Assembly: GCA_023055355.1 (NCBI GenBank)
Contig: JALJCS010000007.1
Location: 6,560,001-6,624,000, forward strand
DNA length: 64,000 bases
Reading direction: 5' to 3'
DNA from: Agelaius tricolor
Lineage: Eukaryota; Chordata; Aves; Passeriformes; Icteridae
Shown here: piece after piece, positions 36,882 through 48,510 of the stretch
Layout of the letters: each line of letters starts with the position of its first letter
Position numbering within the stretch: position 1 is the first letter of the stretch
Made by a program: the position numbers and the translations under genes
Notes under the pieces: model-generated
Told to the model about the DNA's origin: nothing
The model's input: only the letters and a program-made list of their open reading frames with translations
Database searches by the model: none

Positions 36882-37316
36882 TGATGCCTTGAGAGGCTGC
36901 CTGGAACAGAGGCTGGACAGTGTTAAAGGAATAAAGCAGGGATTTATTAAAAAGGCCTCCTAGGATACTCCTTGGGCAGTGCAAGAGCCTGGCCAAGGCT
37001 ACACCCAAGATGGACAATGGGTCACACCTTTCACACTTCTATAAGTTTTGGTCCATTTCCATGTTGGGGTTAATTGTCCAATTACAGCTCCAGGTTATGC
37101 AGTCCCATCCTCCCTGGTTGGTCTCCTCAATTCCCTGTTGTTTGCACTTTTTGGGCCTGAAGCTGCAACGGTGTCCTTGGTTCTGGGGAAGGAAAGGGAT
37201 TGTTTTATCTAATTAAACTGTGAGGAGAACCTGCTGACACTTTATATGAAGTTCAGAGTTCTATACTAATGAAGTACAGATTCTGAAAAATATGAAAGTT
37301 AAAACTTAAGGCATCA
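36882..37316 (-). mobile_element. solo LTR of an endogenous retrovirus (minus strand)
   Basis: The 435-bp element has matching inverted ends: TGATGCCTT at 36882-36890 and AAGGCATCA at 37308-37316, giving the TG...CA termini of a retroviral LTR. Read on the minus strand, a weak TATA-like ACTTATAG near 37040 is followed about 90 bp later by the poly(A) signal AATAAA (36948-36943). There is no purine-rich tract or TGG primer-binding site just outside either end, so I call a solo LTR left after recombination. No exact target-site duplication is visible, which suggests age. I did not recognise the retroviral class. Confidence 0.8.
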
Positions 37317-39016
37317 AAAAGAACAGAAGAAAGTCACTGAAAACAAATGAACTAAAGACAAAAGGAAACACACACATGTTTTAGAATTGCTGTCTGAGAG
37401 ATTTGGAAGAAAACAAAATCATTTTTCTATGAATTGTTTCCTATTAAAATTTTGTAGCAAATTATGACCCCAATAAGAGCATTGGCAAGCTGGCATCTAT
37501 TTAATTCTGGTTCATTAATCCATTCTGAGAGGTGACAGCCCATATAATGATTTCTTGGCAAGGCAAAGAGGCAGTTCTTTGGGTAAATCATAACTCCACT
37601 GGCATCCCATGGTACCACAATAATTTATACCCCACAAGGGCCTATTCCACCATGTGAATTCCCTTGCCCATCACATTGCTGCTTGTATCCAGGCCAGCTT
37701 GACTTTTATGGTTAGCATCCCCATCGTTTGTTATTCACACTGTGGCAGAAACTTGAAGTCACAACCAGGATGCCTCTTGCACGGGGTTAGATGCTGTGAC
37801 AACATATGCAGCACAATTCCAAAGAGCTTTCACTCTTCCTCTGCTGTTATCTGTCACGTTCCTACCCCCAGCCCATCCAAACAGATTTTCACCAAGTGCT
37901 TAAATGGCTGAACTTTGGCCAAGAAGGCACCATGGAATTACTCACAGTGGCAGGCCAGATGAAATGTAAGCATCACCAATTCATCCAATTATTTCTCAAT
38001 AGAAGCTGGGGCCAGAAGGGACTTTGTACATCATTACTCTTGATATTCCAGACATTCTTGTTTGCAGTTTGGTTCTGCAGAAAGAAATAATAGTTTGTTT
38101 CATTGACAAGAGAGGACAAGTAAAAATTAGCAGATTTTATGGGACATAAAAAAGCCCATTAGAAAATGATGTTTAGAGAGAGACATTTTTTATTGTGCAA
38201 CACAACTCTTTAACATGTTTCAAAATAAAATATTGATGAAAAGAATATGACTGTGCTTACCAAATATTATTTTTGAGTCATATATAAGTTTAAAGAGATT
38301 ATAAGAAAATAATATAGGCATGTGATGGATAAGAGGAGGGGTAAAGTGATGGTAGTTTAAAATACATCTCTTTTTTTTGGCTCTGTTCACAGAAGAAGCT
38401 AATACTGGCTTCCTGAAAGTTGATTTTGGTAACACTTCCCTTCCATGCTTTAGTTCATTTATTGTTCCTGTAAAACTGAACTTCAGCATAAATCCAAACC
38501 ATAAATATGGGCACCTCAGGACTTCTGGATTTCTTGAAATTTGAGTCCAGATCTCTGTTCTGCATATGAACCAGGACAGAACTCTAGATCTGAATGCCCT
38601 CAAATACTATGGCTCTACTAGTGTGTCCACAGTATCCTGAGCCAGGTCTTCTGTCCACTGGAAAGGCAATTATTTACCTGGAAACAAGCTGGGAGAATCT
38701 CTTAAAAAATACTTGCAAAATGAGAGTTGAACAACTTGAGCTTGAATCTGCTTGGAAGTGACTCTATAAACAGAACTTCCCATGAATCAAAAACTGCTTT
38801 AAATTTTTATTGCAACTTGATTTAAATTTCTGGATTATTCAAATTTATGTGAAATTGAGATAAACCTCCAAGATTCAGTCACTTTTAATAGCATGAGATA
38901 CAGACTTCTCAAACCTGCTGTGAAAGCTGGAACCTGGGCCAGCTTTTCATCCACAAGCCGAACTTAACATCAGTAAAAAACACATCACACTCTTCTCTCA
39001 TTTCCTATACTGCTAA
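37317..39016. other. unique sequence, no gene recognised
   Basis: The segment next to the LTR shows no retroviral gag, pol or env motif that I can identify. A 127-codon minus-strand frame at 38220-38603 is unrecognised. 38180-38330 is very AT-rich. Confidence 0.5.
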
Positions 39017-39098
39017 GGAAAAGAGAAAAAGAGAAAAAGAAAAAAAAAAGAAAAAAAGAAAAAGAGAAAAAAAAAAAAAGAAAAAAGAAAGAAAACAA
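39017..39098 (+). repeat. A-rich low-complexity tract
   Basis: About 80 bases of A runs broken by single G bases, purine-only on the plus strand, with a C only at the right edge. It may be the degraded poly(A) of an old retroposon, but no element body is recognised upstream. Confidence 0.85.
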
Positions 39099-40970
39099 AA
39101 GCCAACCCAGAAATATCCAGGACAGATAAAAAAATTATTTCTGAAAAACACAGTCCTTTCTCATTCTGGCACTTCCACTTCAATCAGATGCTTTGTTTCA
39201 TACATTTAGCAGCTTGTATGCATCCCCACTCCTTCCTGGGAGATACACAGTCTCTGTGCAAGCAGGGCACACCTCAGAGGTGACCCAGAAACCCTCTCAG
39301 CAAAGCACTTGCCTGCACCCGTCAGAGGCTGAGCACGGCTGAATTGGCACCTTAACCCATACCAAGCCACCCCTGCCAACTGCAGGCAGGAATTTTCTAA
39401 CTCCTTGTTCCAAAAAAAAAAAAAAATCTCTCCAGTCAAAATCCCCTCCTGGCCTGCAAATATGTTCAGGCATACACCTCTGTGTTGTAAATGAAATATC
39501 TGGCTTGCTGCAAAGCCGTGCTGGAGGAGCCAACTGGAAGCGAGCACTGGGAGAAGGTGTTTGAGCTCTTGAATTTAGTGAATTCATGGATGTCTCATCC
39601 AAAGCAGCATTGCACATTTCCCTTCAAGAGTCATGTTGGTGGGGATGAATTTAACACCTGGTCTTTTCATGCCCAATAATGGGTGTTTTGAGGAGGGCTT
39701 CTTGGGTTGCTTCATGTGGAAGATATTCATCTTTCATCCTGCTTGCAAAGGGGAGCAAAGCCCCTGTGCCATCCACTGACTTCAACAGGAAGAGTCACAA
39801 GAGACTCAAGGTGCCCTGTTTAGTCTCAACAATGTGATTATTGAGTCCAGATTGTATCTTTTAAAGTCCAGGCCAAAGAAAGTGGGGCCTTTGAAACCAC
39901 TAATGAACACCAGTCCAAAGACTGCAACTTCTACATGCCTTTGGATACACAAAACATTTCTAACAGGGTTGGTATGAATGGCTTAAAATTATGGTTTTTC
40001 TGCTTTCTAGATTGCAGCAGGTCTAGATTTTAAAGGGTCACATTAGTAAGAGGGAAAAAAAAAAAGAATATTCAGTCGAATGGATTTTGTGTGTTTCTTA
40101 ATGAACTAGGAGGGTGATTGATCACAATTCCATCTGGGGCAATGAAAAGACCAAAGCATGAAACCATAAACTTTCATTCTAAGAGTAAATTGGTACTGAA
40201 AACTGTCTGAGTCAGTGCCAACAGTCTGATTTCTGATCTTTGGTGTACATGCATTCAGGTTTATTCCAATGTAATACATGAAGTAATATGAAGTAATAAT
40301 GAAGTAATGAGGTAATACTGAAATCATGAAGAAAACCTATATTTTCTCAGATAGCAGTAGTAGAGTATCTAGCAGTCTTGAAAAGCTGTGCAGGATTTGC
40401 CAAACACCATATCAAACATTTATTGGGCAGAGTTTCTATATTACCATAATTATCCTCCAGATTTTACTCTCTTCAGAAGTCAACAAAGAAAAGCAGAAAC
40501 GAAAGCTGGATTATTCCTCAGGAATCATTGGTCTCTTATTTTCCCGAGGGCTTGACTCTCCACACCCAAGAGACATCTGACTGATCTGGTATCAAAAATC
40601 CCCAGCAATAAAGAATCTATTAAGCTCTTGTTGAACTTGGCACATGGTATTTCAAACTAAATTCATAAAGGTGAAGAGCAACTTCATGCATAGGAGGACA
40701 CAATTGTGCAGCAAATTGTGGGAGGCAGCACCTGCCCATGTCAAACATGAGGGTTCTTCTGAGAAGAATCCATCCAATCTCCACAAGCTGAGCCTTGCAG
40801 GCAGCTGCTCCTTCGACTGTGTCCTGAATGAGCAGCTCTTTCCCTCTCACAAGCAAGGAAAACAGCTTTTAAGAAGGGAGAAAAGGGGAAGAAGCATCAG
40901 CTTGGGAAAGCACAGCCACTCTGTCCCAATGAAAACCAGGAACACTGTTGGGACCTCCAGCTTATCAGAG
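39099..40970. other. unique sequence, no gene recognised
   Basis: No gene. An A run lies at 39413-39426. A small degenerate tandem repeat at 40271-40322 is listed separately. The 109-codon plus-strand frame at 40644-40973 ends at the LTR edge and has no domain I know. Confidence 0.5.
40271..40322 (+). repeat. degenerate approximately 10-bp tandem repeat
   Basis: About four to five imperfect copies of a GTAATATGAA-like unit, with insertions of one or two bases between copies. It is short and non-coding. Confidence 0.7.
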
Positions 40971-41609
40971 TGACCCCGAGAAAAGTTGGAAAGTCTCTTT
41001 TCCCAGCCTGGCACTTGAAGAAGGAGTCAGAGCTCTTAATTTCTCGGTCTCAAGGTTGTTTATTGTTTCTTATCTATAAAATTCTTTCTCCTGTCCTGCT
41101 GAGATCAGCTCAGCAAGGCTGTCCAGGCACTCTGCCTGCCCCCAGGGAGGTGTTATGTCTTTATACTAAAAACTACGTGTACAATGTTTACAATTACTTC
41201 CCAATGCCTATCACCTATGTTAGACAGTGAGCTTCTACTCTAAACCAATCCAAAAGTGCCAACATCACAGCAGGAGATGGAGGCCAAGAAGAAGAAGAAG
41301 GAGAAAGGCTGGACATGCCCAGATCCCTCCATCTTGCGCCCCTGAATGCCCATTCTAAAAACCCCAAAATCTACTTTTTCACCCCGTTATAAATTCACTA
41401 TTATTCTACCTAAACTGTTGTGGCTTGCTGATCTTCATATAAGGTTGTTAATTTGCTCCATGGGTCATAATCAAAACCACAGGTGTTTTGGACTCTGTGC
41501 CAGGGCTTCTGAGCCCCCTGGCAGGGGTCCTGCTGTCCTGGACAGCCAGAGGGATGTCCTGGGTTCCCAAAGAACACCTTTAGCAAGAGTCTGAGTTAAC
41601 TTATTTTCA
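40971..41609 (-). mobile_element. endogenous retrovirus LTR, approximately 640 bp (minus strand)
   Basis: On the minus strand the order fits a retroviral LTR. A long U3 contains a CTTCTTCTTCTTCTT run. A TATA box (AGTATAAAGAC, 41166-41157) is followed about 95 bp later by AATAAA (41064-41059). A U5-like end reads TGACTCCTTCTTCAAG and then TTTTCTCGGGGTCA. The right-hand plus-strand start TGACCCC at 40971 gives the CA terminus. The other end is uncertain, either near TGAAAATAAG at 41609 or near 41600. The layout reminds me of class II (ERVK-like) LTRs of passerines, but I cannot confirm the class. No internal genes adjoin it. Confidence 0.72.
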
Positions 41610-43496
41610 CTCTTCCCATGTGTGGATGCCCAGCAGGTGAATGCAACTTCTACACCTCACCCATGTGCATGTCCCCATCTCCCACACACCAAAGCACAGC
41701 AGATCCTTTGCCACTCACGTCCCCATTCCCAGAGGCCTGCTCTTCCAGTGTTCAGTGTGTGCAGGAAGCTTGCATGGGCTTACCACTGCTTGGGAAGGAG
41801 CTTTTCCATCCCAGGAGGTTTCTGTACCCCACTGCCATCCTTTAGGAGCTCTGATGTTTCCCCAGTGCTCCCAGCCTGCCACATTTTGCCTGTGTGAGGT
41901 CTCTGCATTTGGGCTTTTCCTTCATTCACCAGCAAGGGGAGCAAAGGACACTGTTCTCCTTGGAGCTCCTGGCTGCAAGATTTACAGTCTGGGATCTGTC
42001 TGGGATTTTCTCCTCATTTGGCAGCCAGGTCCTTTGGCACCTCAGGTACTGTGCTGTCATAGGAGCCCCCAAGGCCAAGCCTGCTGAGATGCATTTCCTG
42101 ATACCCAGTTTGGAGAGACTTTGGTGGGGTAGCATCCTCAGGAGAAACTTCCAGTGCTTTTCTAAATTCCTCAGGCAACTGTTGCCACACCCCACATCAG
42201 GCTGCAGGCTCAGCAGGCATTGCCCTGTTACTCTGTGGATTTTTGGATTTTTGCAGTGTTGAGGGGCAGTGAGAGATGGCTGCTCCCTAGGAAAGGGGAG
42301 CCAGGAGCCCAGACTCACAAAAAGGCATCAATGCATCAGCTCCAGGGCTTGTTGGACTCCTTGTGCAGTTCCCTGGCCAGGCAGAAAAATCAATTGTTAA
42401 AAAGAAAGAAAAGTGTAGCTGTTTCCTGACCAAAGGAGCTGAGTTAAATGAAGAGAAGAAACGAAAGGTCAGGACCATGCAGGCAGGAATGGGGCAGGGT
42501 ATGGCATGGGAAGAGGAGGAGGAAAGGTGCAAGATGGTGTTCTTGGACGTGCAAAACCATAATAATGGTCCACCTGCTGTGGGTGAGCACAAATTGATCA
42601 CCTCTGTGCTGTGCAGCAGGAGAAAGAAGCCCTGGAGAGCAGCTCTATGGAAATGGGAGCTGCATGTCCCACCCTGGTTACCACTCCTTGATAGCAGGAG
42701 ACCTCTCCTGTCTGAAGTATTTTTGTGCTGACAGTTAGTTAAAAAGCAGTGCTGTGCTTGTCCTTTCCTTTTTTACCTATGGATGGGAGTAAAGAGCTTT
42801 TTTACCTCTGAAGTGCCAAATCACTGGGCTCACAATAAATATATCCACTTTAACAAAATGCAAGGCATAGGAAGAGTTCACAACAGTTAAGAAGAATAGA
42901 TTATCACATCAGTCTTGGCAATTTTTATAGTTTTCCATGCATTTATACATTTCATGCGGTGCAGCTGACGTAAAATACAACCCAGAAAAATCAAGTTGGC
43001 CCAGCCTGGAAAAATCTCATATGCTTCAAGGTATTTGCCTAGGCTCACCAAGCTCATTTTTTGTTTTGCATTAAAATTCTACAAGGACGCAGGATTAACC
43101 CCACACCAGCTATTTCAGACCTGGCAGTGTGGTATTTAAAAGTTAATATTGTAATCTTAAACCTGTAACTTGGGCCAAATCACCCTAATATACTTTCCTT
43201 GGAGCAGCTTTTTATTATGAACTTTGAGAACTCTACATGTGCTGTGCATGACTCTTGTCCTTAATTTTGTGTTTTCTGTACAATTTTTAAAAGTTAAAAA
43301 TAAATATTAATTTTACCTGTTTAAGCATGTAAAACTCAAATATGTATTAAAAAATGCACCTACTTTAAAGTACCCAAGCAGATATAGAAAATGTAGAAAT
43401 GATACAGTGTTTTCAACTTAATATTTTTTTAACGAAGCTGTTTCGGTATGAGGACACAGATAGAGGTTTGATACTCTTCCAAATATGTTTTATGTT
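41610..43496. other. unique sequence, no gene recognised
   Basis: 41610-42440 is GC-richer with overlapping frames of 120-148 codons on both strands. None shows a recognised domain, and all are mutually exclusive. 42940-42990 contains a CRE-like TGACGTAA in a conserved-looking context, noted in the findings. Confidence 0.5.
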
Positions 43497-43662
43497 ACAG
43501 GTTGTATCCCAGAGGAGTAGTGGGTGCCCTGTCCTTGGAGCTTTCCAGGCCAGGCTGGACAGGGCTTTGAGCAACCTGGTCTAGTGAAAGGTGCCCCTGC
43601 CCGTGGCAGGGGGTTAGAACTGGGTGATTTTTATGGTCTCCAATCCCAACCCTTCTGTGAAA
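43497..43662 (+). mobile_element. CR1 LINE 3' fragment
   Basis: CR1 landmarks in order: CCAGAGGAGTAGTGGGTGCC, CCAGGCCAGGCTGGACAGGG, TTTGAGCAACCTGGTCTAGT, GTGGCAGGGGGTTAGAACTG, then CAATCCCAACCCTTCTGTGA. About 165 bases remain and the terminal octamers are lost. It belongs to the same subfamily style as the copy at 11100 and is inactive. Confidence 0.9.
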
Positions 43663-46251
43663 CAGATATCCCAAAATATCCCTTTCAAAAGAATGAAATA
43701 GAAACTATTTCATTTTTCTCCCTAGCATGGTCTCTTTATTCTATCTAAAGCAGATTATGATGAAGACTAAATGCTTTTGTCTGATCACTTGCTCATGTTG
43801 CAGAGAAGTCTGGATCCTGTCCCTGCCAGGTGAGTTTCAGGGTTTGTAAGGGTCCAAGCCAGGCAGATGCAGACAGCTAAAGGCCAGGCACTGCTCCTCA
43901 CCACTTTTCCAGAACAGCAGGTGAGATTCTGCAGAGCTGTGGCACCCTCAGGCACCTGGGGCCATCCCCTGATGGTTTCTGTGCAGCTTTGCTGGGAATG
44001 TCTGTCTCCCACCCTGCCTAACCTCCTCTCCCTCCTCTTTTTCCTCCTCCTCCCAGCCCCAGTGAAGCACAATGTTTCTGTGCCAAACACGCTCCCATTG
44101 TTTCCCCTGTAGGACACTGAGTGCAGCATAATTCATTCCCCTGATTTGGTTCAGCAAGAGCACCAAGCAGGAGACTTGAAGAGCTCCATATGTTTAGCCT
44201 GTCAAAGGAAAGATCAAATACTCCTTTATTATAAGCACCTTATGTACTTTAATCAAGCAGAAGCCAAACATGAATCAATATCTGGGGGTTAAATCTGGGA
44301 AAATTCAAATGAGAAATAAGGCAGAGTGTTCTAAGATAATGATTAATTATTTTTCCAAACTACCACATGAAGAGGTGAATCCTTTATCTCAAGCCCAGGT
44401 GCCTTTCTGGAGGAGATGCTTTAGGCAAATACAAGATGTTGAGCCCAGGTAAAGGTACTTGAGTGAAATTTTCTGGAAGTCATACCACTTGCTTTCTCGG
44501 CCTTGAAGTGCTGATATCTAATAATCACCTGATTATAAATGGTATATAACTTGAACTCAAAGGATTCAAGGCAAAAAACCCAAAACATTTTAGAAGATTA
44601 AAAAGCCTATCCATAGTTTATGCCATTCAAATCTGTAAAGTCACAAGAAAGGATGATCATATTCCATTCACCATGGAAACACAAGTACACTGAAGAAATC
44701 ACAATGTTGGTTGTCGTGTGATAGAAGACAAAATGGGACACAAGGGCTGTGAAGTGAATTGTTAAAAATTAATTTTAAAAGAAAAAGCAAAGCAACTTGT
44801 TACAGACAGAACTTTTTTAAAGACTGAAGGACTCAGTCTCTAAGATGCATCCTGTAATTGCAATGGGAGGAAAGCAGCAAAAACCACATTTCTTGGGAAG
44901 GGCACTGGTAAAACCCAAAAACCATGCTCAGAAAGCCCAACATGCAACAGCGAGTTGAGGGGGAAAGTTGTAAGGCAAGGTACAAGATGATGAAAAATAA
45001 AAATCAAGCTATCCTAAAAGTTGGGCCAGTAAGTATGACATGAAAAAATGCATGCCATTTCCCAAATCTGAACTGATTTTATTATTCACTTCTCTTGTGA
45101 CAGTGGAAGGACAGCAGTGTGAGGTTGTTGCTGGCCATTTTTCAATTTAGCAATGCTACTGTTGCTAAGACACAGATGTGATTTTTCAGATTGCCTGAAC
45201 ATGACTACCAGTGAGTTTTCTATTAGAAATAAATGTGTAAAGTGACTGTGGATACAAAAATAAATGTCTCAAACATGAGGAACTACATACAAAGTGGGAC
45301 AGCTGTAAATTCAGAACCTCTTGGATATTGTTTCTTCTCTCCCTGGAGTAAATCAGGAATAAGTTGGAGTAAGTAAGGGCTAAGGTTTCTTTAGCCCTCA
45401 GCAGCTTCTGGCAGGACTTCCCAAAGTCATGGGACTGGCAGCCTGTCACTGAGCACTGAGGGATAACATGGATTAGGTAAGTACATTTACCTTCACCTCT
45501 CTTTTTCTTCTGAGAAAAAGCACCTTTCTGTTTTTTCTTTCCCTCAAAGCAACCACAGCAGTTAGCCAATATTGAATACCTCGAGGGTTGTTTCTATTGG
45601 GAAAAGAAGCCAGTGCTGGAGCTGGGTGCTTTGTGCAAGGCTTATTATTGAAAAAGGATGTCAGGAGCCCTATTTCCCTGAACTCAGCATGGACGGACAA
45701 TAGGACGCAGTTTCTATTTCAAGACTCTTTTCAGCCAACACAATCCATAACAGAACTTCTTTTTTCCCCTGGTCTCTCTCTCTCTCCACAGCTTTATCTG
45801 AACAGCAGATGACAAGTAATTTTCTGGTGTGTCCTCATTTTCCATCTCTCTCTATTTCTTTTCCTGCAGACAGGGCATGCACACTCAGCTGGTATTAATT
45901 CAGTCCTTACGTCTTTTTGTTCTCTGTGTTCCCATTCAGGCTACCATTTAGATGGGTTTCTCCCATGAGGAACAAAGAGGCCATTAATTTCTCCACTGTT
46001 TCACTGATTCAGAGGTATTAATGCTCACCAGATTCAGAGCAGAGATGTGACTGCATATGGATCAAAGACAAGATTTGCTGAGGGCCATCCACTCAAGACA
46101 GCAGCACCTCAGCTGTAGCTCCCTCAGCCTCTCCACTTGACTTGCTGGCACGTGCAGTGACAAACCACTGAGGACAAGTTTCTCTCCTGACACAGATCAT
46201 TTGCAGCCAAAAACTTCATTTGCTGAAAGCTCTGCCATACCAGTTTATGTC
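43663..46251. other. unique sequence, no gene recognised
   Basis: No recognised gene. 43804-43829 is a 26-nt segment with good splice signals on both sides, listed separately. Another acceptor/donor pair (45402-45476, TAG|GTAAGT) encloses stops in every frame. A 127-codon minus-strand frame at 45186-45569 is unrecognised. Confidence 0.5.
43804..43829 (+). other. weak candidate microexon (26 nt)
   Basis: A strong acceptor (CTTGCTCATGTTGCAG, ending 43803, with a CTGATCAC branch-like motif) and a perfect donor (CAG|GTGAGT at 43830) enclose 26 nt open in all frames. It lies about 140 bp after a CR1 tail. No protein is recognised, and chance pairs of this quality are expected. Confidence 0.13.
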
Positions 46252-46647
46252 TGTCGCCACATTTCTCTTCACAGAGAAAAGCAAGGCACAATTCTTCCCA
46301 AGAATATTTCTGGGTTTCACATTCTCTGAACCTCAGAGAAAGAAAACACAATTCTTATAATTTGCTGTGCCTGTGTTTGTGCAAAAATAGAATGTAATAT
46401 GGAGATTGTTTACCCAGAGTGATGGTGTTGGCCAGGTGTGTCTGTGTGAGTCGGGACTGTCGGGTGACAGTCACGAGATTCTGTGCAGTGTGAGGTGTTG
46501 AGTGCTTGGCAGATTCAGTCTAGATGTAATGTAATATAGTGTAATATAGTATAGAATAATATAGTATAATAATAAAATAATTAATTAGTCTTCTGATAAG
46601 ATGCAGTCCTCCTCATCATTCTCTCCCCTCGTAGGGGGCAGCCTGCA
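46252..46647 (+). mobile_element. solo LTR, copy 1 of a two-copy family (plus strand)
   Basis: This segment aligns over almost its whole length with the reverse complement of 62191-62590. Both copies begin TGT.GCCACATTTCTC and share GATTGTTTACC, GAGTGCTTGGCAGATT, a TAATATAG-rich block, TTCTGATAAGATG and CCTCCTCATCATT. The AT block (46515-46580) holds TATA-like words and an AATAAA, as expected of an LTR core. The end near GCCTGCA (46647) fits a CA terminus. Copy 1 lacks roughly 20 bases present in copy 2 near 46430. There is no adjoining retroviral gene. Confidence 0.75.
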
Positions 46648-47260
46648 AATTCTATTTGTGTCTACTTGAACTGTCTAAGGCTGCAAAGTCAAAGAAGGGA
46701 AATAGTACCCCCAAATATGAAAGGGTAGATGTCTTTCTATACCAAAAAGATTATTTTATTTCATGGTCACATTACTTGTTCTTTTTGTGGCATGGTCTGT
46801 ACTTGATTTCAGTCTAAACCACACCCTGGCTCACTGTGCTGGAATGCTGTGCATAATGGACAGGTGGGCAATGAGTAAACCCTTGAGAACTCATAAGATG
46901 ATGTGAGACACAGAACACAAGAAGGCAAATGCAAAAGCTTCAGATCAGTTCCTATCTGAGCAGAAATCACTGCTTGTTTAATATTTGTTTTCCAGGGGTT
47001 TTTGCAAGTAGGTTTTTTCCTGTCAAGCTGAGCCCTGTGATAGAAGAGCATATAAAACTCAAATGTCCAAATTCAATTTTTTAAAAATCAGGTCAGATAA
47101 ATCCTATGAAGAGGGTCAAACAGTAGAAAGAAGAGAGAACAGAAAAGGGGAAAAAATCTACAGCTGTCTTTCTTGTTCTCATTTAACCTGAATAAGAAAT
47201 TAAGGAGGGGAAAAAGGAAGGAAGAGGAAAGACAGAACTAGAACAAAACTATTTCAGGAT
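46648..47260. other. unique sequence, nothing recognised
   Basis: No gene or known repeat. The segment turns purine-rich at 47100-47240 on the plus strand. Confidence 0.5.
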
Positions 47261-47407
47261 CTTTTATGGATGACAATCTTTATATTTACATATGAAACCA
47301 GACTGGACAAAGCACTAAAAATACACCATATCTCATTGGGAACAGCAGCAGGGAAATACAGCAGTTGACATAAATGGCCTTTTTCTATCATTAGCCTCTG
47401 TGATTCC
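47261..47407 (+). mobile_element. ancient CR1/L3-like LINE 3' fragment
   Basis: Read on the minus strand it runs TCACAGAGGCTAATGATAG, AAAAAGGCCATTTATGTCAA, TATTTCCCTGC, then TTTAGTGCTTTGTCCAGTCT and GATTGTCATCC. This order (tail, GGCCATTT.GTCAA, TTTCCCTGC, TAGTGCTTTGTCCAGTCTGG) fits the 3' region of old amniote CR1/L3-type LINEs rather than the young avian CR1. The element is therefore on the plus strand with its 3' end near 47407. It is highly diverged; the identification is from memory of the family and needs a library search. Confidence 0.5.
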
Positions 47408-48510
47408 AAGCCCATTTCATTCACAGCGTGTATCCTTCTTACAAGGCTCTCTGTAATAATAGTTCCAGAAATACAATCCACCCAGCCCTCATTCTCTGCA
47501 CTACTGAGGAACTGGAGCTTTTTAGTCCTTGTCATATTGGTGTGGACATTGATGACAGACATCCCAATGCCCCTCTCTATTCCATTAGTTTTATACCATT
47601 ATAATTCATGCAGGGAGAAAATGTATAAGCAGAATGTCTCACACAGGTTTTGGGGTGATTTCTGCAGAAAGAACAGAGGATGCAGTGTGCTGCAAAAGTC
47701 CTGGAGAAAATGAGCACTGTTATCTGTCTTTGATGTACACAGAAATTACTTATCAGCCATTAAACTGCCTTGACTTTTTACATTTTCTTTTTACGCTTTC
47801 TCTTTCTACTTGTCCAGACCTAGAGTTACCTGTCTTGATTACACTGAAGATGTCTTGTCAGCCTTGCAGCAAAAGCTATTTTTACAGGGCAAATTCCCTT
47901 GACCTGATAATAATGGGGGATTTGTCATTACCCAAAATATTAGGCATCTGGGGAGTTCCTGTTAACAACAGAATAAAAGCATGAGGCATATGAGGGGTTT
48001 CAGTTAACACCAGAATAGCACTTCAAGCACTCTCTGGGAAGGTAAAAGGCCCTATAGGGCATCTACTGTAGTTTTTGAGCCCTACCCAACACTCAAATGT
48101 CATATTTTGTCTTTCCTTTTTAAGGTCACCACTTGGCAGGAGACTCCAACTTGTTTAAGTATGTGGATGCTCTGACTGAAGCCAAAGTGATCAGGAACTT
48201 TGGTCAATCAGTGTTTTTTGTTTCAGGCTTTTCCCCAGAGGTTATCTGAGGATCACATTTGATGTGACATTCTGGTTTCTCTGTATTGTTACAGAACCCA
48301 CCTGGTATGGCACCAGGCAAGTACTATGGAGGCTGATTTTCTTCTCCATATATTCAGCTTCTCATTGCAGGCTTATGGATTCGTTGTGTGGTGTGGGACA
48401 AGGGGGATCTTTGGGCTTGGCTGGCCCAGATTTCTTGTGTGAGGTGCTCTTGCAGCAGGTGGTGAAGACCAAAGGTCAACCCAAATCCAATTGATGGCCC
48501 CAGAAACATT
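47408..48510. other. unique sequence, no gene recognised
   Basis: No recognised gene. A 116-codon plus-strand frame at 47634-47984 has no domain I know. Nothing else is visible. Confidence 0.5.

Noticed and set aside
37317..38090. Possible retroviral internal region next to the 36.9-kb LTR
   Set aside because: No purine tract at the LTR edge and no gag, pol or env motif in any frame, so the LTR is called solo.
40956..40971. TGGAGGTCCCAACAG on the minus strand as a primer-binding site for the 41-kb LTR
   Set aside because: It lies more than 10 bases beyond the LTR end and I cannot match it to a tRNA 3' end; no internal retroviral sequence follows.
45402..45476. 75-nt segment between a fair acceptor and a TAG|GTAAGT donor
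   Set aside because: Stops in all three frames and no other support; likely chance.
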